DNA from: JANLVI01 sp031363915
GTDB lineage: Bacteria; Vulcanimicrobiota; Vulcanimicrobiia; Vulcanimicrobiales; Vulcanimicrobiaceae
DNA length: 64,000 nt
Assembly: GCA_031363915.1 (NCBI GenBank)
Contig: JANLVI010000031.1
Coordinates: 116,880 to 180,879, forward strand
Direction: 5' to 3'
The notes beneath the pieces were generated by a model. That model searched no databases. It was not told the origin of the DNA and was given only the letters and a program-made list of their open reading frames with translations. The translations under genes were made by a program, and so were the position numbers. Shown here piece by piece: positions 48,409-57,669 of this stretch. How positions within the stretch are numbered: position 1 is the stretch's first letter; every line of letters starts with the position of its first letter.

Positions 48409-48827
48409 TCGCTGTAGCGCGATCCTTCGGGACGATCAAGAGCGTAGGCGTGCGTGCTGTAGCGCACCTGACGGTCGGCTCCCTCCTGACGCTCGAGACG
48501 GAAGCCGGGTTCGTGCGCGGGGCGATTAACGATGAAGCTCAGGGCCGTCGTTTGTCGTCCGTAGCGCGCGTCGTACGCGTTGATTTTGATGTACTTGTCG
48601 CCGTGGGCGTCGCGCGCGCGTTTCAGTTCATCCATGATGCCGGCAGCGTCGTGGATATCGAACATCGGCAGTCCCCACATCTCCCAGTAATTGTTGCGCG
48701 GGTGCGGGTCGTCGGTGTACTCGATCGAGATCGGCCATTTATTATCGAGCGCGTATTGGACCTGCGCGCGGATCTGCGTGTCGGTGAGCGGCGGCAGAAA
48801 CGAGAACGTGCCTTGCGTGATAATCAT
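48405..48827 (-). CDS. rbcS: RuBisCO small subunit (red type)
   Basis: A 140-residue small subunit. It starts MIITQGTFSFLPPLTD and contains QVQYALDNKWPISIEYTDDPHPRNNYWEMWGLPMFD, the conserved core. The extended C-terminus (after about residue 105) is the red-type feature that forms the extra hairpins. AGGAG six bases before the ATG overlaps the rbcL stop, so the two subunits are translated together. Overlaps cbbX by 4 bases. Confidence 0.96.
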   Translation of the reverse strand: MIITQGTFSFLPPLTDTQIRAQVQYALDNKWPISIEYTDDPHPRNNYWEMWGLPMFDIHDAAGIMDELKRARDAHGDKYIKINAYDARYGRQTTALSFIVNRPAHEPGFRLERQEGADRQVRYSTHAYALDRPEGSRYSE

Positions 48828-48836
48828 CGTGCGCTC

Positions 48837-50288
48837 CTAATAGTTCGGGGTCGCGACCGCATCGGGCGTGTCGGTTGACTCGTAGTTAAACGTGATATCT
48901 TTCCAGAGATCGAGGGCGCGATCGAGCGGTTTGCAGCCGCGCGCGGCTTCTTTGAGAATGTCGGGACCTTCGTTCACATAGTCGCGGCCTTCGTTGCGCG
49001 CGAGGATCATCGCTTCGAGCGCGACGCGATTCGCCGTTGCGCCCGCGGCGATGCCATCGGGGTGTCCGATGGTGCCGCCGCCGAATTGCAGCACCGTGTC
49101 CTCACCGAGCAAATCGAGGAGCTGGTGCATCTGACCCGCGTGGATGCCGCCCGATGCGACCGGCATGACGCCGGGCATCGAGGCCCAATCCTGATCGAAG
49201 TAGATGCCGTTAGCGAGATTCTTCGGCACGTGATCGAGGCGCAGCGTATCGTAGTAGCCCTTGGTCGTGAACGGATCGCCTTCGAGTTTGCCGACGACGG
49301 TGCCCGCGTGTATGTGGTCGACGCCGAGCATGCGGCACCACTTCGCGATGACGCGGAAACTCACGCCGTGCGATTTTTGCCGCGTATACGTGGAGTGACC
49401 GGCGCGATGCAGATGCAACAGCACGCCGTTCTTGCGCGCCCACTTCGACATTGAGGTCATCGCCGTGTAGCCGATCGTAAGATCCATCATCACGACGACC
49501 GAGCCGATTTCTTTTGCAAACTCCGCGCGTTCGTACATCGCTTCCATGTCGCCCGCGGTCACATTGAGATAGTGCCCCTTGATCTCGCCGCTCGCGGCCT
49601 GCGCTTTGTTCACCGCTTCCATGCAGTAGAGAAAGCGGTCGCGCCAGCGCATGAACGGCTGCGAATTGATGTTCTCATCGTCTTTTGTGAAATCGAGGCC
49701 GCCCTTGAGCGCTTCGTACACGACGCGGCCGTAGTTGCGTGCCGAGAGGCCGAGTTTCGGTTTGACGGTAGCGCCGAGCAGCGGGCGGCCGTATTTATTG
49801 AGGTACTCGCGCTCCATGATGATCCCGTGCGGCGGCCCTTGGAACGTTTTAACGTAGTGCGTCGGGATCCGCATGTCTTCCAAACGCAGCGCCTTGAGTG
49901 CCTTGAAGCCGAACACGTTGCCGATGATCGATGAGGTCAGGTTCGCGATCGAGCCTTCTTCAAAGAGATCGATATCGTAGGCGATGTAAGCGATGTACTG
50001 GTCGGTCCCGGGAACAGGGTCGACGCGGTAGGCTTTGGCCTGATAGTGTTCGTGTGCGGTAAGGCGGTCGGTCCATACGACCGTCCAGGTCGCGGTCGAC
50101 GATTCGCCTGCCACCGCCGCAGCGGCCTCGATGGGATCGACACCCGGCTGCGGCGTAATGCGGAACGCGCAGAGAATGTCTGTGTCTTTGGGCTCGTAGT
50201 CGGCATCGTAATAGCCCATCTCTGCATAGGGGGCGACGCCTGCGGCGAAGCGATCGCGTTCTTTCGCGCTGTTCTGGATGGTGGCCAT
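48837..50288 (-). CDS. rbcL: RuBisCO large subunit, form I red type (IC/ID/IE clade)
   Basis: A 483-residue large subunit fixing CO2 onto ribulose-1,5-bisphosphate. Active-site lysines are in VKPKLG (K176, K178), the carbamylated Lys is K202 with D204 and E205 (DFTKDDEN), loop 6 is GTVVGKLEGDP, and HRAGHSTYTRQ and GGIHAG line the phosphate sites. Red-type marks include the N-terminal length and FPNY-like tail TPNY. Whether it belongs to form IC or the form IE reported in soil and desert bacteria needs a tree. First gene of rbcL-rbcS-cbbX-comB, divergent from cbbR. Confidence 0.97.
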   Translation of the reverse strand: MATIQNSAKERDRFAAGVAPYAEMGYYDADYEPKDTDILCAFRITPQPGVDPIEAAAAVAGESSTATWTVVWTDRLTAHEHYQAKAYRVDPVPGTDQYIAYIAYDIDLFEEGSIANLTSSIIGNVFGFKALKALRLEDMRIPTHYVKTFQGPPHGIIMEREYLNKYGRPLLGATVKPKLGLSARNYGRVVYEALKGGLDFTKDDENINSQPFMRWRDRFLYCMEAVNKAQAASGEIKGHYLNVTAGDMEAMYERAEFAKEIGSVVVMMDLTIGYTAMTSMSKWARKNGVLLHLHRAGHSTYTRQKSHGVSFRVIAKWCRMLGVDHIHAGTVVGKLEGDPFTTKGYYDTLRLDHVPKNLANGIYFDQDWASMPGVMPVASGGIHAGQMHQLLDLLGEDTVLQFGGGTIGHPDGIAAGATANRVALEAMILARNEGRDYVNEGPDILKEAARGCKPLDRALDLWKDITFNYESTDTPDAVATPNY

Positions 50289-50386
50289 CGACGAACGAAC
50301 CTTTCGGGAGCGGTTGGAAGCGCTTTGATGCTCGCATGCTGACCCATTGACGTCAAATACAAATTCTGTTTAAATTCATAAGCGCT
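50289..50386. promoter_or_regulatory. cbb divergent control region with putative CbbR site
   Basis: Ninety-eight bases separate divergent rbcL and cbbR. TTTAAATTCATAA at 50369-50381 holds the T-N11-A type inverted half-sites (TTA-N6-TAA) used by LysR regulators, close to the cbbR start. A further A/T-rich stretch (50353-50368) may hold the rbcL upstream site. Placement between divergent genes is typical for CbbR autoregulation; binding is inferred. Confidence 0.5.
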
Positions 50387-51265
50387 ATGTTATCGCTCAG
50401 CCAGGTTCGCACGTTCCTCGAGGTCGCGCGGACGGGCTCCGTCCGCGAGGCGGCGGAGTCGCTCGTCGTCTCGCAGCCTGCGGTCTCATCGGCCCTTGCC
50501 GGTTTGCAGCGCGAGATCGGGGCGCCCGTGGTCGAGCGTGATGGCCGGGGCGTACGCATCACTGCGGCGGGTTGGTGCCTTGCGACCTACGGTTCGCGTA
50601 TTTTCGCGCTGATAGAAGAGGCGGTCGCCGAGGCGCGGTTGGCAGCCACCCCTGGCGCCGGGCGCGTGCGGATCGCCGCCGTCACGACGGCGGCCGAACA
50701 GCTCTTGCCCGAATTGCTCGGCGGCTTTCGTCACGCCGCTCCGCTGGTCGACGTCGATCTGGAAGTCGCCAACAAAGATCAGGTCTGGGAGCGGCTTGCC
50801 CACTGGGAGTGCGATCTGGTGCTCGCGGGTCGGCCGCCGCAGGGCTCGCGGTTGCGAACGCTCGCGATCCGGCCAAACGGCGTCGTCATCGTCGCACAAC
50901 CCGGGCGAACGTTTGCGCCCGCAGATCTCGCGAACGCGACGTGGCTCTTGCGCGAAGCGGGTTCCGGGACGCGCGATACGACGGAATTCGTGTTCGGCGA
51001 ACTCGGCATCTCGCCGCCGGTTCTCACGATCGGCTCGAACGGGGCGATCCGCGAGTGCGTGCGCGTCGGCCTCGGCGTCTCGCTGCTCTCGCGCGATGCG
51101 GTCGCGCGAGAAATTAGCGATGGGACCCTCGCCGAAGTGCCGACGCCGGTGACGCCGCTCGTGCGCGACTGGCATTTGGTCGCAAGCGACGAACGACCAC
51201 TTTCGGCGGGAGCGCAGCGATTTCTCGACTACGTCATCGCCGGCGGAGCGTTTACGGCAACTTGA
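50387..51265 (+). CDS. cbbR: LysR-type regulator CbbR
   Basis: A 292-residue LysR regulator. The N-terminal helix-turn-helix (LSLSQVRTFLEVARTGSVREAAESLVVSQ split over residues 2-30) precedes the effector domain (GRVRIAAVTTAAEQLLPELL...). CbbR is assigned from its position divergent from rbcL, where it normally activates cbb genes in response to NADPH or RuBP. Its stop overlaps the histidine kinase start (TTG 51262) by 4 bases. Confidence 0.9.
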   Translation: MLSLSQVRTFLEVARTGSVREAAESLVVSQPAVSSALAGLQREIGAPVVERDGRGVRITAAGWCLATYGSRIFALIEEAVAEARLAATPGAGRVRIAAVTTAAEQLLPELLGGFRHAAPLVDVDLEVANKDQVWERLAHWECDLVLAGRPPQGSRLRTLAIRPNGVVIVAQPGRTFAPADLANATWLLREAGSGTRDTTEFVFGELGISPPVLTIGSNGAIRECVRVGLGVSLLSRDAVAREISDGTLAEVPTPVTPLVRDWHLVASDERPLSAGAQRFLDYVIAGGAFTAT

Positions 51266-52371
51266 TTCACGACGATGCGGCCCTGCGTGATGAGGGCGCG
51301 ATTCTCGACTTGCTCGTTGCGGCGTTGCCGCACTTGCGCGGCGGACTGCGCACTGAGTCGGCGGCTTTCACCGCCCAGCTCTTGCACGACCACCTCGGAC
51401 TCGATGCCGCGGCCGTCGTCTCGCCCGATGTGGTGCTCGCGTACGTCGGCGCGGGTTCGGACCATCACGTGGTCGGCGGCCCTAATCTCACCGATCTCAC
51501 CGCGCGCACGATGCTATCCGGGAATCCGCATACGGCGCGCGATCGAAAAGAAATCGGATGTCCCGAGCCGAGCTGTCCGCTCACGGCCGTCGTGATCGCC
51601 CCGCTCATCGTGCGGGGTAACGTCGTAGGCGCATTCAAACTCTATCGCACGAACGGGCGTCCGATACGCGAGCACGATGAAAAAGTCGCCTTCGGCCTCG
51701 CGCGCGTTTTCAGCGTTTACCTCGAAGTCGCGGAGCTCGACGCCCGCGCCGCACTCGTCACGCGCGCAGAACTCGATGCCTTACGCGCGCAAATTTCTCC
51801 GCACTTCTTGTTCAACACGCTCACGACAATTGCCGCGCTCACGCGTACGAACCCGGCGCGCGCACACGATTTAATCGTCGATTTCGCTGATTTCTTCCGC
51901 GAGACGCTCGCCAACCACGGCGAACTCGTAACGCTCGACGACGAATTGATCAACGTCGAACGTTATCTGCGCTTTGAAGAAGCGCGCTTCGGCGAGCACT
52001 TGCAAACGACGTTTGCAATCGAACCGCGCGCGCGTCTAGCGCTCGTGCCGGTGCTCGTCGTGCAACCGCTCGTGGAGAACGCGATCGCGCACGGTCTCGC
52101 GCCGCGCAACGGCCTCGGGAGTGTTCGTGTTGCGGCGCGTGCAATGGAGGGTGGCTATGAAATCGCCGTTACCGACGATGGCGTTGGCATCGCCGACGAG
52201 ATTCGCGCCCAACTCCTCGAACGCGGCGCAGGCAACGGTGTCGGGCTCAACAACGTGCACGAACGCCTGATCGGCCTCTTCGGGCCCCATAGCGGCCTGC
52301 GGATCACCAGTTCCCGCGATGCGGGGACGACCGTCGCGTTTTGGGTTCCACCGACCCCGGCAAACGCATGA
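51262..52371 (+). CDS. LytS-type sensor histidine kinase with GAF domain
   Basis: A 369-residue soluble kinase. Residues about 15-160 form a GAF domain with a Cys pair C100-x4-C105 (IGCPEPSCPL). The LytS phosphoacceptor box QISPHFLFNTLTTI follows, with His181. The ATPase domain has VVQPLVENAIAHGL (N box) and VTDDGVGIADE, GVGLNNVHERL (G boxes). There is no membrane segment, so it senses something in the cytoplasm. It overlaps cbbR and the response regulator by 4 bases, which links it to carbon fixation control. Confidence 0.88.
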   Translation: MIHDDAALRDEGAILDLLVAALPHLRGGLRTESAAFTAQLLHDHLGLDAAAVVSPDVVLAYVGAGSDHHVVGGPNLTDLTARTMLSGNPHTARDRKEIGCPEPSCPLTAVVIAPLIVRGNVVGAFKLYRTNGRPIREHDEKVAFGLARVFSVYLEVAELDARAALVTRAELDALRAQISPHFLFNTLTTIAALTRTNPARAHDLIVDFADFFRETLANHGELVTLDDELINVERYLRFEEARFGEHLQTTFAIEPRARLALVPVLVVQPLVENAIAHGLAPRNGLGSVRVAARAMEGGYEIAVTDDGVGIADEIRAQLLERGAGNGVGLNNVHERLIGLFGPHSGLRITSSRDAGTTVAFWVPPTPANA

Positions 52372-53087
52372 AGGCCCTTGTCGTCGATGACGAGCCGCTG
52401 GTTCGCAGCGAACTCATCTACGCGCTGGGTCGCGTTGCTGAAGATCTGGACGTGACCGAAGCGGAGAGTGCGGTCGCCGCCTTCGCGTTGCTCGCTGAAC
52501 GGCCATTCGACGTCATCTTCCTCGATATCGGTTTGCCCGATATCAGTGGGCTCGAAGCTATGACGGTCATCAAAAAACTGCGTCGCCCCCCGGTCGTGGT
52601 GTTCGTGACGGCGTACGACGAACACGCGCTCGAAGCATTCGAACTCGCCGCGACAGACTACGTCGTCAAGCCGGTAAGTGAAGCACGGCTGGCGCAGACG
52701 GTCTCGCGCGTGCGCGCCCAAATCGAGCGCAAACCTACGAGCGGCGACAAGAGCGCCGGACGCATCCCGCTCGAGTATGACGAACGCACGCTGCTCGTGC
52801 GTATCGACGATGTGCGGGTCGTGCACGCGAACGGCCATCTTGTGACCGCGCAGACGTTCGATCAAGCCTTACGCTTTCGCGGCTCGCTCGGTGAGGCCGC
52901 CGCGCGTTTGGAGCCGCATGGATTCTTACGCGTGCACCGCAGCTATCTTGTGAATCCCGAGCACGTGCTGGAAGTGACGCCATTTTTCGGCGGCAGTTAC
53001 GTTTTGCGCGTCGACGACGAGTCGCGCACCGAAGTACCCGTCTCGCGCGGCTACTTTCCGGTCGTCAAAATGGCGTTCGGCCTCTAG
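52368..53087 (+). CDS. LytTR-family response regulator
   Basis: A 239-residue regulator. The receiver domain (1-120) has VVDDEP, the phosphoacceptor D53 in FLDIGLP, the conserved Thr in FVTAYDE and the Lys in VVKPVS. The LytTR DNA-binding domain covers about 140-238 (FLRVHRSYLVNPEHVLEV). It is the partner of the preceding kinase and overlaps it by 4 bases. A target near cbb genes is plausible but no LytTR direct repeat is obvious. Confidence 0.92.
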   Translation: MKALVVDDEPLVRSELIYALGRVAEDLDVTEAESAVAAFALLAERPFDVIFLDIGLPDISGLEAMTVIKKLRRPPVVVFVTAYDEHALEAFELAATDYVVKPVSEARLAQTVSRVRAQIERKPTSGDKSAGRIPLEYDERTLLVRIDDVRVVHANGHLVTAQTFDQALRFRGSLGEAAARLEPHGFLRVHRSYLVNPEHVLEVTPFFGGSYVLRVDDESRTEVPVSRGYFPVVKMAFGL

Positions 53088-53308
53088 TCCTCAGGCAGGT
53101 TGATGAGTGGCGATCACGCGATTGGCGTCCGTCCGACTTACGGATGTGCACATCGTTACGATTACGCACCGACTGCGATTTTTCGACCAGACTGACGTCC
53201 TCGATGCGGCGCTTCGCGATGAGGAAATTCGTCGCGCGGGAATCCCCGGGACAACGTATGCCGTGGCTGTCCGCCCGAGTCCGGCGCAAGTATAGTCGAA
53301 GGATAACC

Positions 53309-54286
53309 TCACCCTGCAGAAGACGCGCGCGGCGAGCTTTCCCAGCCGAGCACGCGCGCGACGAGTTCGGTGCGGTTCCGGCTCGTCGTCTTTTCTACCA
53401 TATTGCGGACGTGATCTTGCACGGTCGACGGCGCGATGTGCAGCCGCGCACCGATCTCTTCGAGCTGCGTTCCGTCCAACAGCAGTTCGAGTACTTGGAT
53501 TTCGCGCGGTGTGATGTGAAAGCGGCTCGCAGCGCTCGTGAGCAAGTTCGTCGTGGGCGAAGCTTCGATCCGAACGCCGATGTGGAAACCGGCCGCTCCG
53601 CTCATCGGCTGTGTCCGAACCACGAGAAACGGAACGGGCCGGGCAACGCCGGGCTCACGTAAGAACGGCTTTTCGTACCACGGCGCGATCAGTGTTCGAA
53701 CCGTTTCTTCGACGAGCTTCGGCAGATGAGCGGAGAGCTCCGACTCGATGCCGGTCATCGGGATGCGGTGCTGGTCTTGCGCGTTGCTTGCAAGAACGAT
53801 TGCCAAATTCTCGTCGAGCACATAGAACGCTTCGTCCGGTGCGCAGGCGAGTGGCGCGGAATGCTCTTCGCGTGCAACGGCATGGGCGCTCGTTAACGAG
53901 AGTTCTTCCGACCCGGCAGCGACGGCAAACGTCAACATGCTCAGTTCGGGCGATGTAAATGGGCCGAGTTCCGTCGTCCGCATGATCGTGAGGATAGCCG
54001 TCGTCCGTCTGCGATCCGCGAAGAAGAGTGTGACCCCGCTTGTGAATTCGCCCGACATCTCTTTTGCCGCGATTATGCGCGGCTCGCGTGCGTTAGCGAC
54101 TCGATTGCCTTCGAATTCGTGTCGAAGATGTGCGAACCGTACATCGCCTGCATCAGCGGCCAAGAGTCGAGCGATGCGCGCGTCCGAGTCGACGAGCGCG
54201 AACGCCCAGCTCGAGGACGGAACGATGCGCAGCATGTCGCTTATAATGGTACGGAGCAGGCCGGATTCGGGAATGGCGCCGACCAT
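53309..54286 (-). CDS. LuxR-type transcriptional regulator
   Basis: A 325-residue regulator. The C-terminal LuxR helix-turn-helix is at about 255-315 (ITPREIQVLELLLDGTQLEEIGARLHIAPSTVQDHVRNM). The N-terminal 230 residues look GAF/PAS-like and lack membrane segments. GGGAG eight bases before ATG supports the start. It is divergent from the gabD-like/adh pair at 54473, which it may control. Confidence 0.85.
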   Translation of the reverse strand: MVGAIPESGLLRTIISDMLRIVPSSSWAFALVDSDARIARLLAADAGDVRFAHLRHEFEGNRVANAREPRIIAAKEMSGEFTSGVTLFFADRRRTTAILTIMRTTELGPFTSPELSMLTFAVAAGSEELSLTSAHAVAREEHSAPLACAPDEAFYVLDENLAIVLASNAQDQHRIPMTGIESELSAHLPKLVEETVRTLIAPWYEKPFLREPGVARPVPFLVVRTQPMSGAAGFHIGVRIEASPTTNLLTSAASRFHITPREIQVLELLLDGTQLEEIGARLHIAPSTVQDHVRNMVEKTTSRNRTELVARVLGWESSPRASSAG

Positions 54287-54472
54287 GTAAAAACTCCCAG
54301 AACAAGGTACGGCAAGTGCGGCGAAGCCGCGCCTTGATCCCGATCAGCAGTGCTGTACCCCGCGAAGTGGCTTCCTATCGGTTTTTCGCAATGTGTATCC
54401 CTGAAAAGCACGATACTGCTCGGGCAGGTCCTGCGCTACGGTTGATTACACCCAATGGAAAGAGGATCAACC

Positions 54473-55891
54473 ATGGCTTATCAAAGCGTGAATCCGAACG
54501 ACGGCAAGATACTCTCCACGTTTGCGGAGATGACTGACGCGCAGCTTGAATCGGCGATCAAGACGGCAGCTGCAGCGTATGAAACCTGGCGCACGACTTC
54601 GTTCGAGCACCGCGCGGCGATCGTCTCCAAAGCGAGTGCACTCATGCACGAGCACATCGATGAATTCGCTCGACCGATGACGCTCGAAATGGGCAAACGC
54701 ATCGGCGAAGCTCGCGGAGAAGTTGAATTCAGCTCGGAGATTCTCGCATATTATGCGAAGAATGCCGAGAGCTTCCTCGCGCCGGAGAAGTTGCATCCGA
54801 CGCACGGGCACGCGCACATCGAGAGCAGCCCGATCGGGATCATCTTCGGCGTCCAGCCGTGGAATTTTCCTTATTATCAGCTGGCACGCGTGGCCGGCCC
54901 GCAGCTCATGGCCGGTAACGTGCTCATGATCAAACATGCCAGCATCGTTCCGCAGTGCGCGATCGCATTTGAGAAGCTCTGGACCGACGCGGGCGCGCCC
55001 AAGGGACTCTACACGAATTTATTGATATCGCACGAACAATCCGGTCAAGTGATCGACGACGTGCGCGTCAAAGGCGTGGCGCTGACCGGTAGCGTTGCAG
55101 CGGGTCGAAGTGTGGCAGCGCGTGCCGGAACGCAGCTCAAAGTGTCATCGATGGAACTCGGCGGTAGCGACGCGTTCATCGTCCTGAAGGACGCCGATCT
55201 CGATCACACGATCAAGTGGGCCGTCTGGGGACGCATGTACAATACCGGGCAGACGTGCTGCGCGGCCAAGCGATTTATCGTCGTCGACGACGTGGCCGAT
55301 GAATTTCTCGAACGCTTTCGCGCCGCGCTCGCCGATCTGAAGCCGGGCGATCCGATGGACGAGACCACCACGATGGGTCCGCTCTCCACCGCGTCGGCGT
55401 TGGCCGACCTGTGCAAGCAAGTCGATGCTGCGATCGCTCACGGTGCGAAAGTCGTGCTCGGCGGTAAACGTATCGAACGGCCGGGTTCGTTCATGCAGCC
55501 GACGATCTTGACGGATATTGCGCCGTCGAATCCGGCATATCGCCAAGAATTCTTTGGCCCCGTCGCGCTGTTCTTCCGCGTGAAGAACGAAGCCGAAGCG
55601 ATCGAACTTGCCAACGATTCCGATTTTGGACTCGGCGGCTCCGTGTTCACCAAAGACCACGATCGCGGGGCGCACGTCGCAAGTCGTGTCGATACCGGCA
55701 TGATGTTCGTAAACAACCTCGCGTGGTCGGATGCGGAGTTGCCGTTTGGCGGCATCAAAAACTCCGGCTATGGCCGCGAACTCGGTGACATGGGCATCCA
55801 GCAATTCGTCAATAAGAAGCTCGTGCGGTTCGGAAAAATTGAAGCCCCGCCGACACTGGCGCCGCGTACGCTCGTAGGCAGCGCACGATGA
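54473..55891 (+). CDS. gabD: NAD(P)-dependent succinate-semialdehyde dehydrogenase-like aldehyde dehydrogenase
   Basis: A 472-residue aldehyde dehydrogenase. Cofactor and catalytic sites: GVQPWNFPYYQLARVAGPQL, TGSVAAGRSVAA, E228 in SMELGGSDAF and C262 in NTGQTCCAAKRF. The C-terminal NNLAWSDAELPFGGIKNSGYGRELG closes the fold. The group oxidises succinate semialdehyde and related C4 aldehydes. AGAGGA six bases before ATG 54473 decides the start. It overlaps the alcohol dehydrogenase by 4 bases, so the pair would turn an alcohol into an acid in two steps. Confidence 0.87.
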   Translation: MAYQSVNPNDGKILSTFAEMTDAQLESAIKTAAAAYETWRTTSFEHRAAIVSKASALMHEHIDEFARPMTLEMGKRIGEARGEVEFSSEILAYYAKNAESFLAPEKLHPTHGHAHIESSPIGIIFGVQPWNFPYYQLARVAGPQLMAGNVLMIKHASIVPQCAIAFEKLWTDAGAPKGLYTNLLISHEQSGQVIDDVRVKGVALTGSVAAGRSVAARAGTQLKVSSMELGGSDAFIVLKDADLDHTIKWAVWGRMYNTGQTCCAAKRFIVVDDVADEFLERFRAALADLKPGDPMDETTTMGPLSTASALADLCKQVDAAIAHGAKVVLGGKRIERPGSFMQPTILTDIAPSNPAYRQEFFGPVALFFRVKNEAEAIELANDSDFGLGGSVFTKDHDRGAHVASRVDTGMMFVNNLAWSDAELPFGGIKNSGYGRELGDMGIQQFVNKKLVRFGKIEAPPTLAPRTLVGSAR

Positions 55892-56988
55892 CCGCGCAAA
55901 CCACGATTCGTCCGGTGCCGCCGTCGCCGAAAGCGACAGGGCCGGTGACGATGAAAGCACTCGTCTATAAAGGGTTCGGCAAGAAGGCGGTTGAGGACCG
56001 GCCCAAACCCGGAATACTCTTGCCGACCGATGCGGTCGTGCGGGTCACGAAGACGACGATCTGTGGAACCGATCTGCACATTCTCAAGGGAGATGTGCCG
56101 ACCGCGAAGATCGACCAAATCCTCGGGCACGAAGGCGTGGGTGTGGTCGACGATGTCGGCAGCGGCGTCACCTCATTCAAACCCGGCGACCGCGTCCTCA
56201 TTTCGTGCATCACCTCGTGCGGCAAGTGTGCCGCGTGCCGCAAGCTCATGTTCTCGCACTGCGAGAACGGCGGCTGGATTCTCGGTAACGGCATCGACGG
56301 CACGCATGCTGACTTCGTGCGCATACCATACGCCGACACGAGCCTCTATCCGATCCTCGACGGCGAAGACGAAAGTTCGCTTGTGATGTGCAGTGACATC
56401 TTGCCGACCGGATTCGAGTGCGGTGTGCTCAATGGTCGCGTGACGCCGGGAAGTACCGTCGCGATCGTCGGTTCCGGTCCGATTGGCCTTGCCGCGTTGC
56501 TGACCGCTCAGTTCTATTCTCCAGCAGCGATCATCATGATCGACCTCGACGATAAGCGGCTCGCCATCGCCAAGGCCTTCGGCGCGACGCACGTCGTCAA
56601 CAGTACGGACGGGAAAGCGGCAGAAACGGTTCGTAAGATTACCGGCGGTGTCGGCGTGGACACGGCAATCGAAGCGGTCGGTGCGCCCGAAACGTTTGAA
56701 CTGTGCCAACAAATCATCGGTCCGGGCGGTTATCTTGCAAACATCGGTGTCCACGGCAAGTCTGTCACGTTGCATCTCGAGCAGCTCTGGGACCGGAACA
56801 TTTCGATCACGACGCGACTGGTCGATACCTCCAGCACGCCGATGCTGCTCAAGGTCGTGCGCTCGAAGAAGATCGACCCGACGCGCTTGATCACGCACAC
56901 GTTCACGTTCGCCAAGATCGTCGAAGCCTACGACACCTTTGCCGATGCCGCGAAATCCGGCGCGCTCAAAGTCCTGATCGAGGCGTAA
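55888..56988 (+). CDS. Zinc-dependent alcohol dehydrogenase
   Basis: A 366-residue medium-chain alcohol dehydrogenase. Catalytic zinc ligands are C59 (TTICGTD) and H81/E82 (GHEGVG). The structural zinc site is C111, C114, C117 and C125. The Rossmann domain has VAIVGSGPIGLAA. It would oxidise an alcohol with NAD, feeding the preceding aldehyde dehydrogenase. The ATGA overlap indicates coupling. Substrate unknown, possibly 4-hydroxybutyrate or another short diol or alcohol. Confidence 0.9.
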   Translation: MTAQTTIRPVPPSPKATGPVTMKALVYKGFGKKAVEDRPKPGILLPTDAVVRVTKTTICGTDLHILKGDVPTAKIDQILGHEGVGVVDDVGSGVTSFKPGDRVLISCITSCGKCAACRKLMFSHCENGGWILGNGIDGTHADFVRIPYADTSLYPILDGEDESSLVMCSDILPTGFECGVLNGRVTPGSTVAIVGSGPIGLAALLTAQFYSPAAIIMIDLDDKRLAIAKAFGATHVVNSTDGKAAETVRKITGGVGVDTAIEAVGAPETFELCQQIIGPGGYLANIGVHGKSVTLHLEQLWDRNISITTRLVDTSSTPMLLKVVRSKKIDPTRLITHTFTFAKIVEAYDTFADAAKSGALKVLIEA

Positions 56989-57669
56989 GATGTTCGTCAT
57001 CCTCGCGGTCATCGTTCCCTCGGTGGCCGCGAAGTTGAACGTCGGGCTGGCTCACTGAGTTCGTCCTACTTCGTCGGAGTCGGAATCGCATCGCTAGCAG
57101 GAGCCGTCTATTTGATTCGTGACACCGGCGTTTTGGGCGAAGCCATCGTGGTATTCGAACTCTATGAGCGGCAGTCGAATGTTCGAGCGCAAGTATGCGT
57201 GCACGTTCGATCTGCTTTCGTCGATTCCATCGGCGACGAATCCGGCAATTTCGGTGACGTCCGAGACCGACCGGTTTCGCGCGCAGACGACGCGGAACGA
57301 CAGAGCACGGACCGGCTGGATATCCTCGGACTACTCGCACAACCCGAAGCGCGACTCGGTTCCAAGCGCATCACCGTTTTTCGCTTTTGAGCCGTGGCAC
57401 GGCGCGATCCGTATTCCGGCGCTATCTTCGGGGCCTCGGCATGGCTTTGGCCGACGCCGAAGAGCACCGCGTCAAGCAGACTTTTACGCTCCTGCAAAAC
57501 AGAAGCGACTGAATAGATACGAGGCGGACTGCTGCTTCTGTTGCCGAGAGGCGGAGCCCGTTACCGTTCGCGTGCGAAAATCGACGTTTCACGCACGAAT
57601 CTGTGTGCCGGGACCACGCACGCGGTAGGCTTTGGGGACCAGCCTTGGTCTTCGGGAGTATTTTCTGTC
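56989..57669. other. Gene-poor stretch, possibly decayed
   Basis: About 680 bases with no recognised protein. A 22-codon frame from ATG 56990 (MFVILAVIVPSVAA...) and a following frame with a hydrophobic start (YFVGVGIASLAGAVYLIR) look like pieces of a membrane-protein gene in different frames. Other open frames here overlap one another and match no known family. Confidence 0.45.

Noticed and set aside
53088..53308. Small open frames between the LytTR and LuxR genes
   Set aside because: Overlapping candidates on both strands with basic, low-information sequence and no start signals.
57030..57660. Hypothetical genes in the stretch before prk
   Set aside because: Overlapping frames on both strands, no ribosome binding site, no recognised domain; noted as gene-poor instead.
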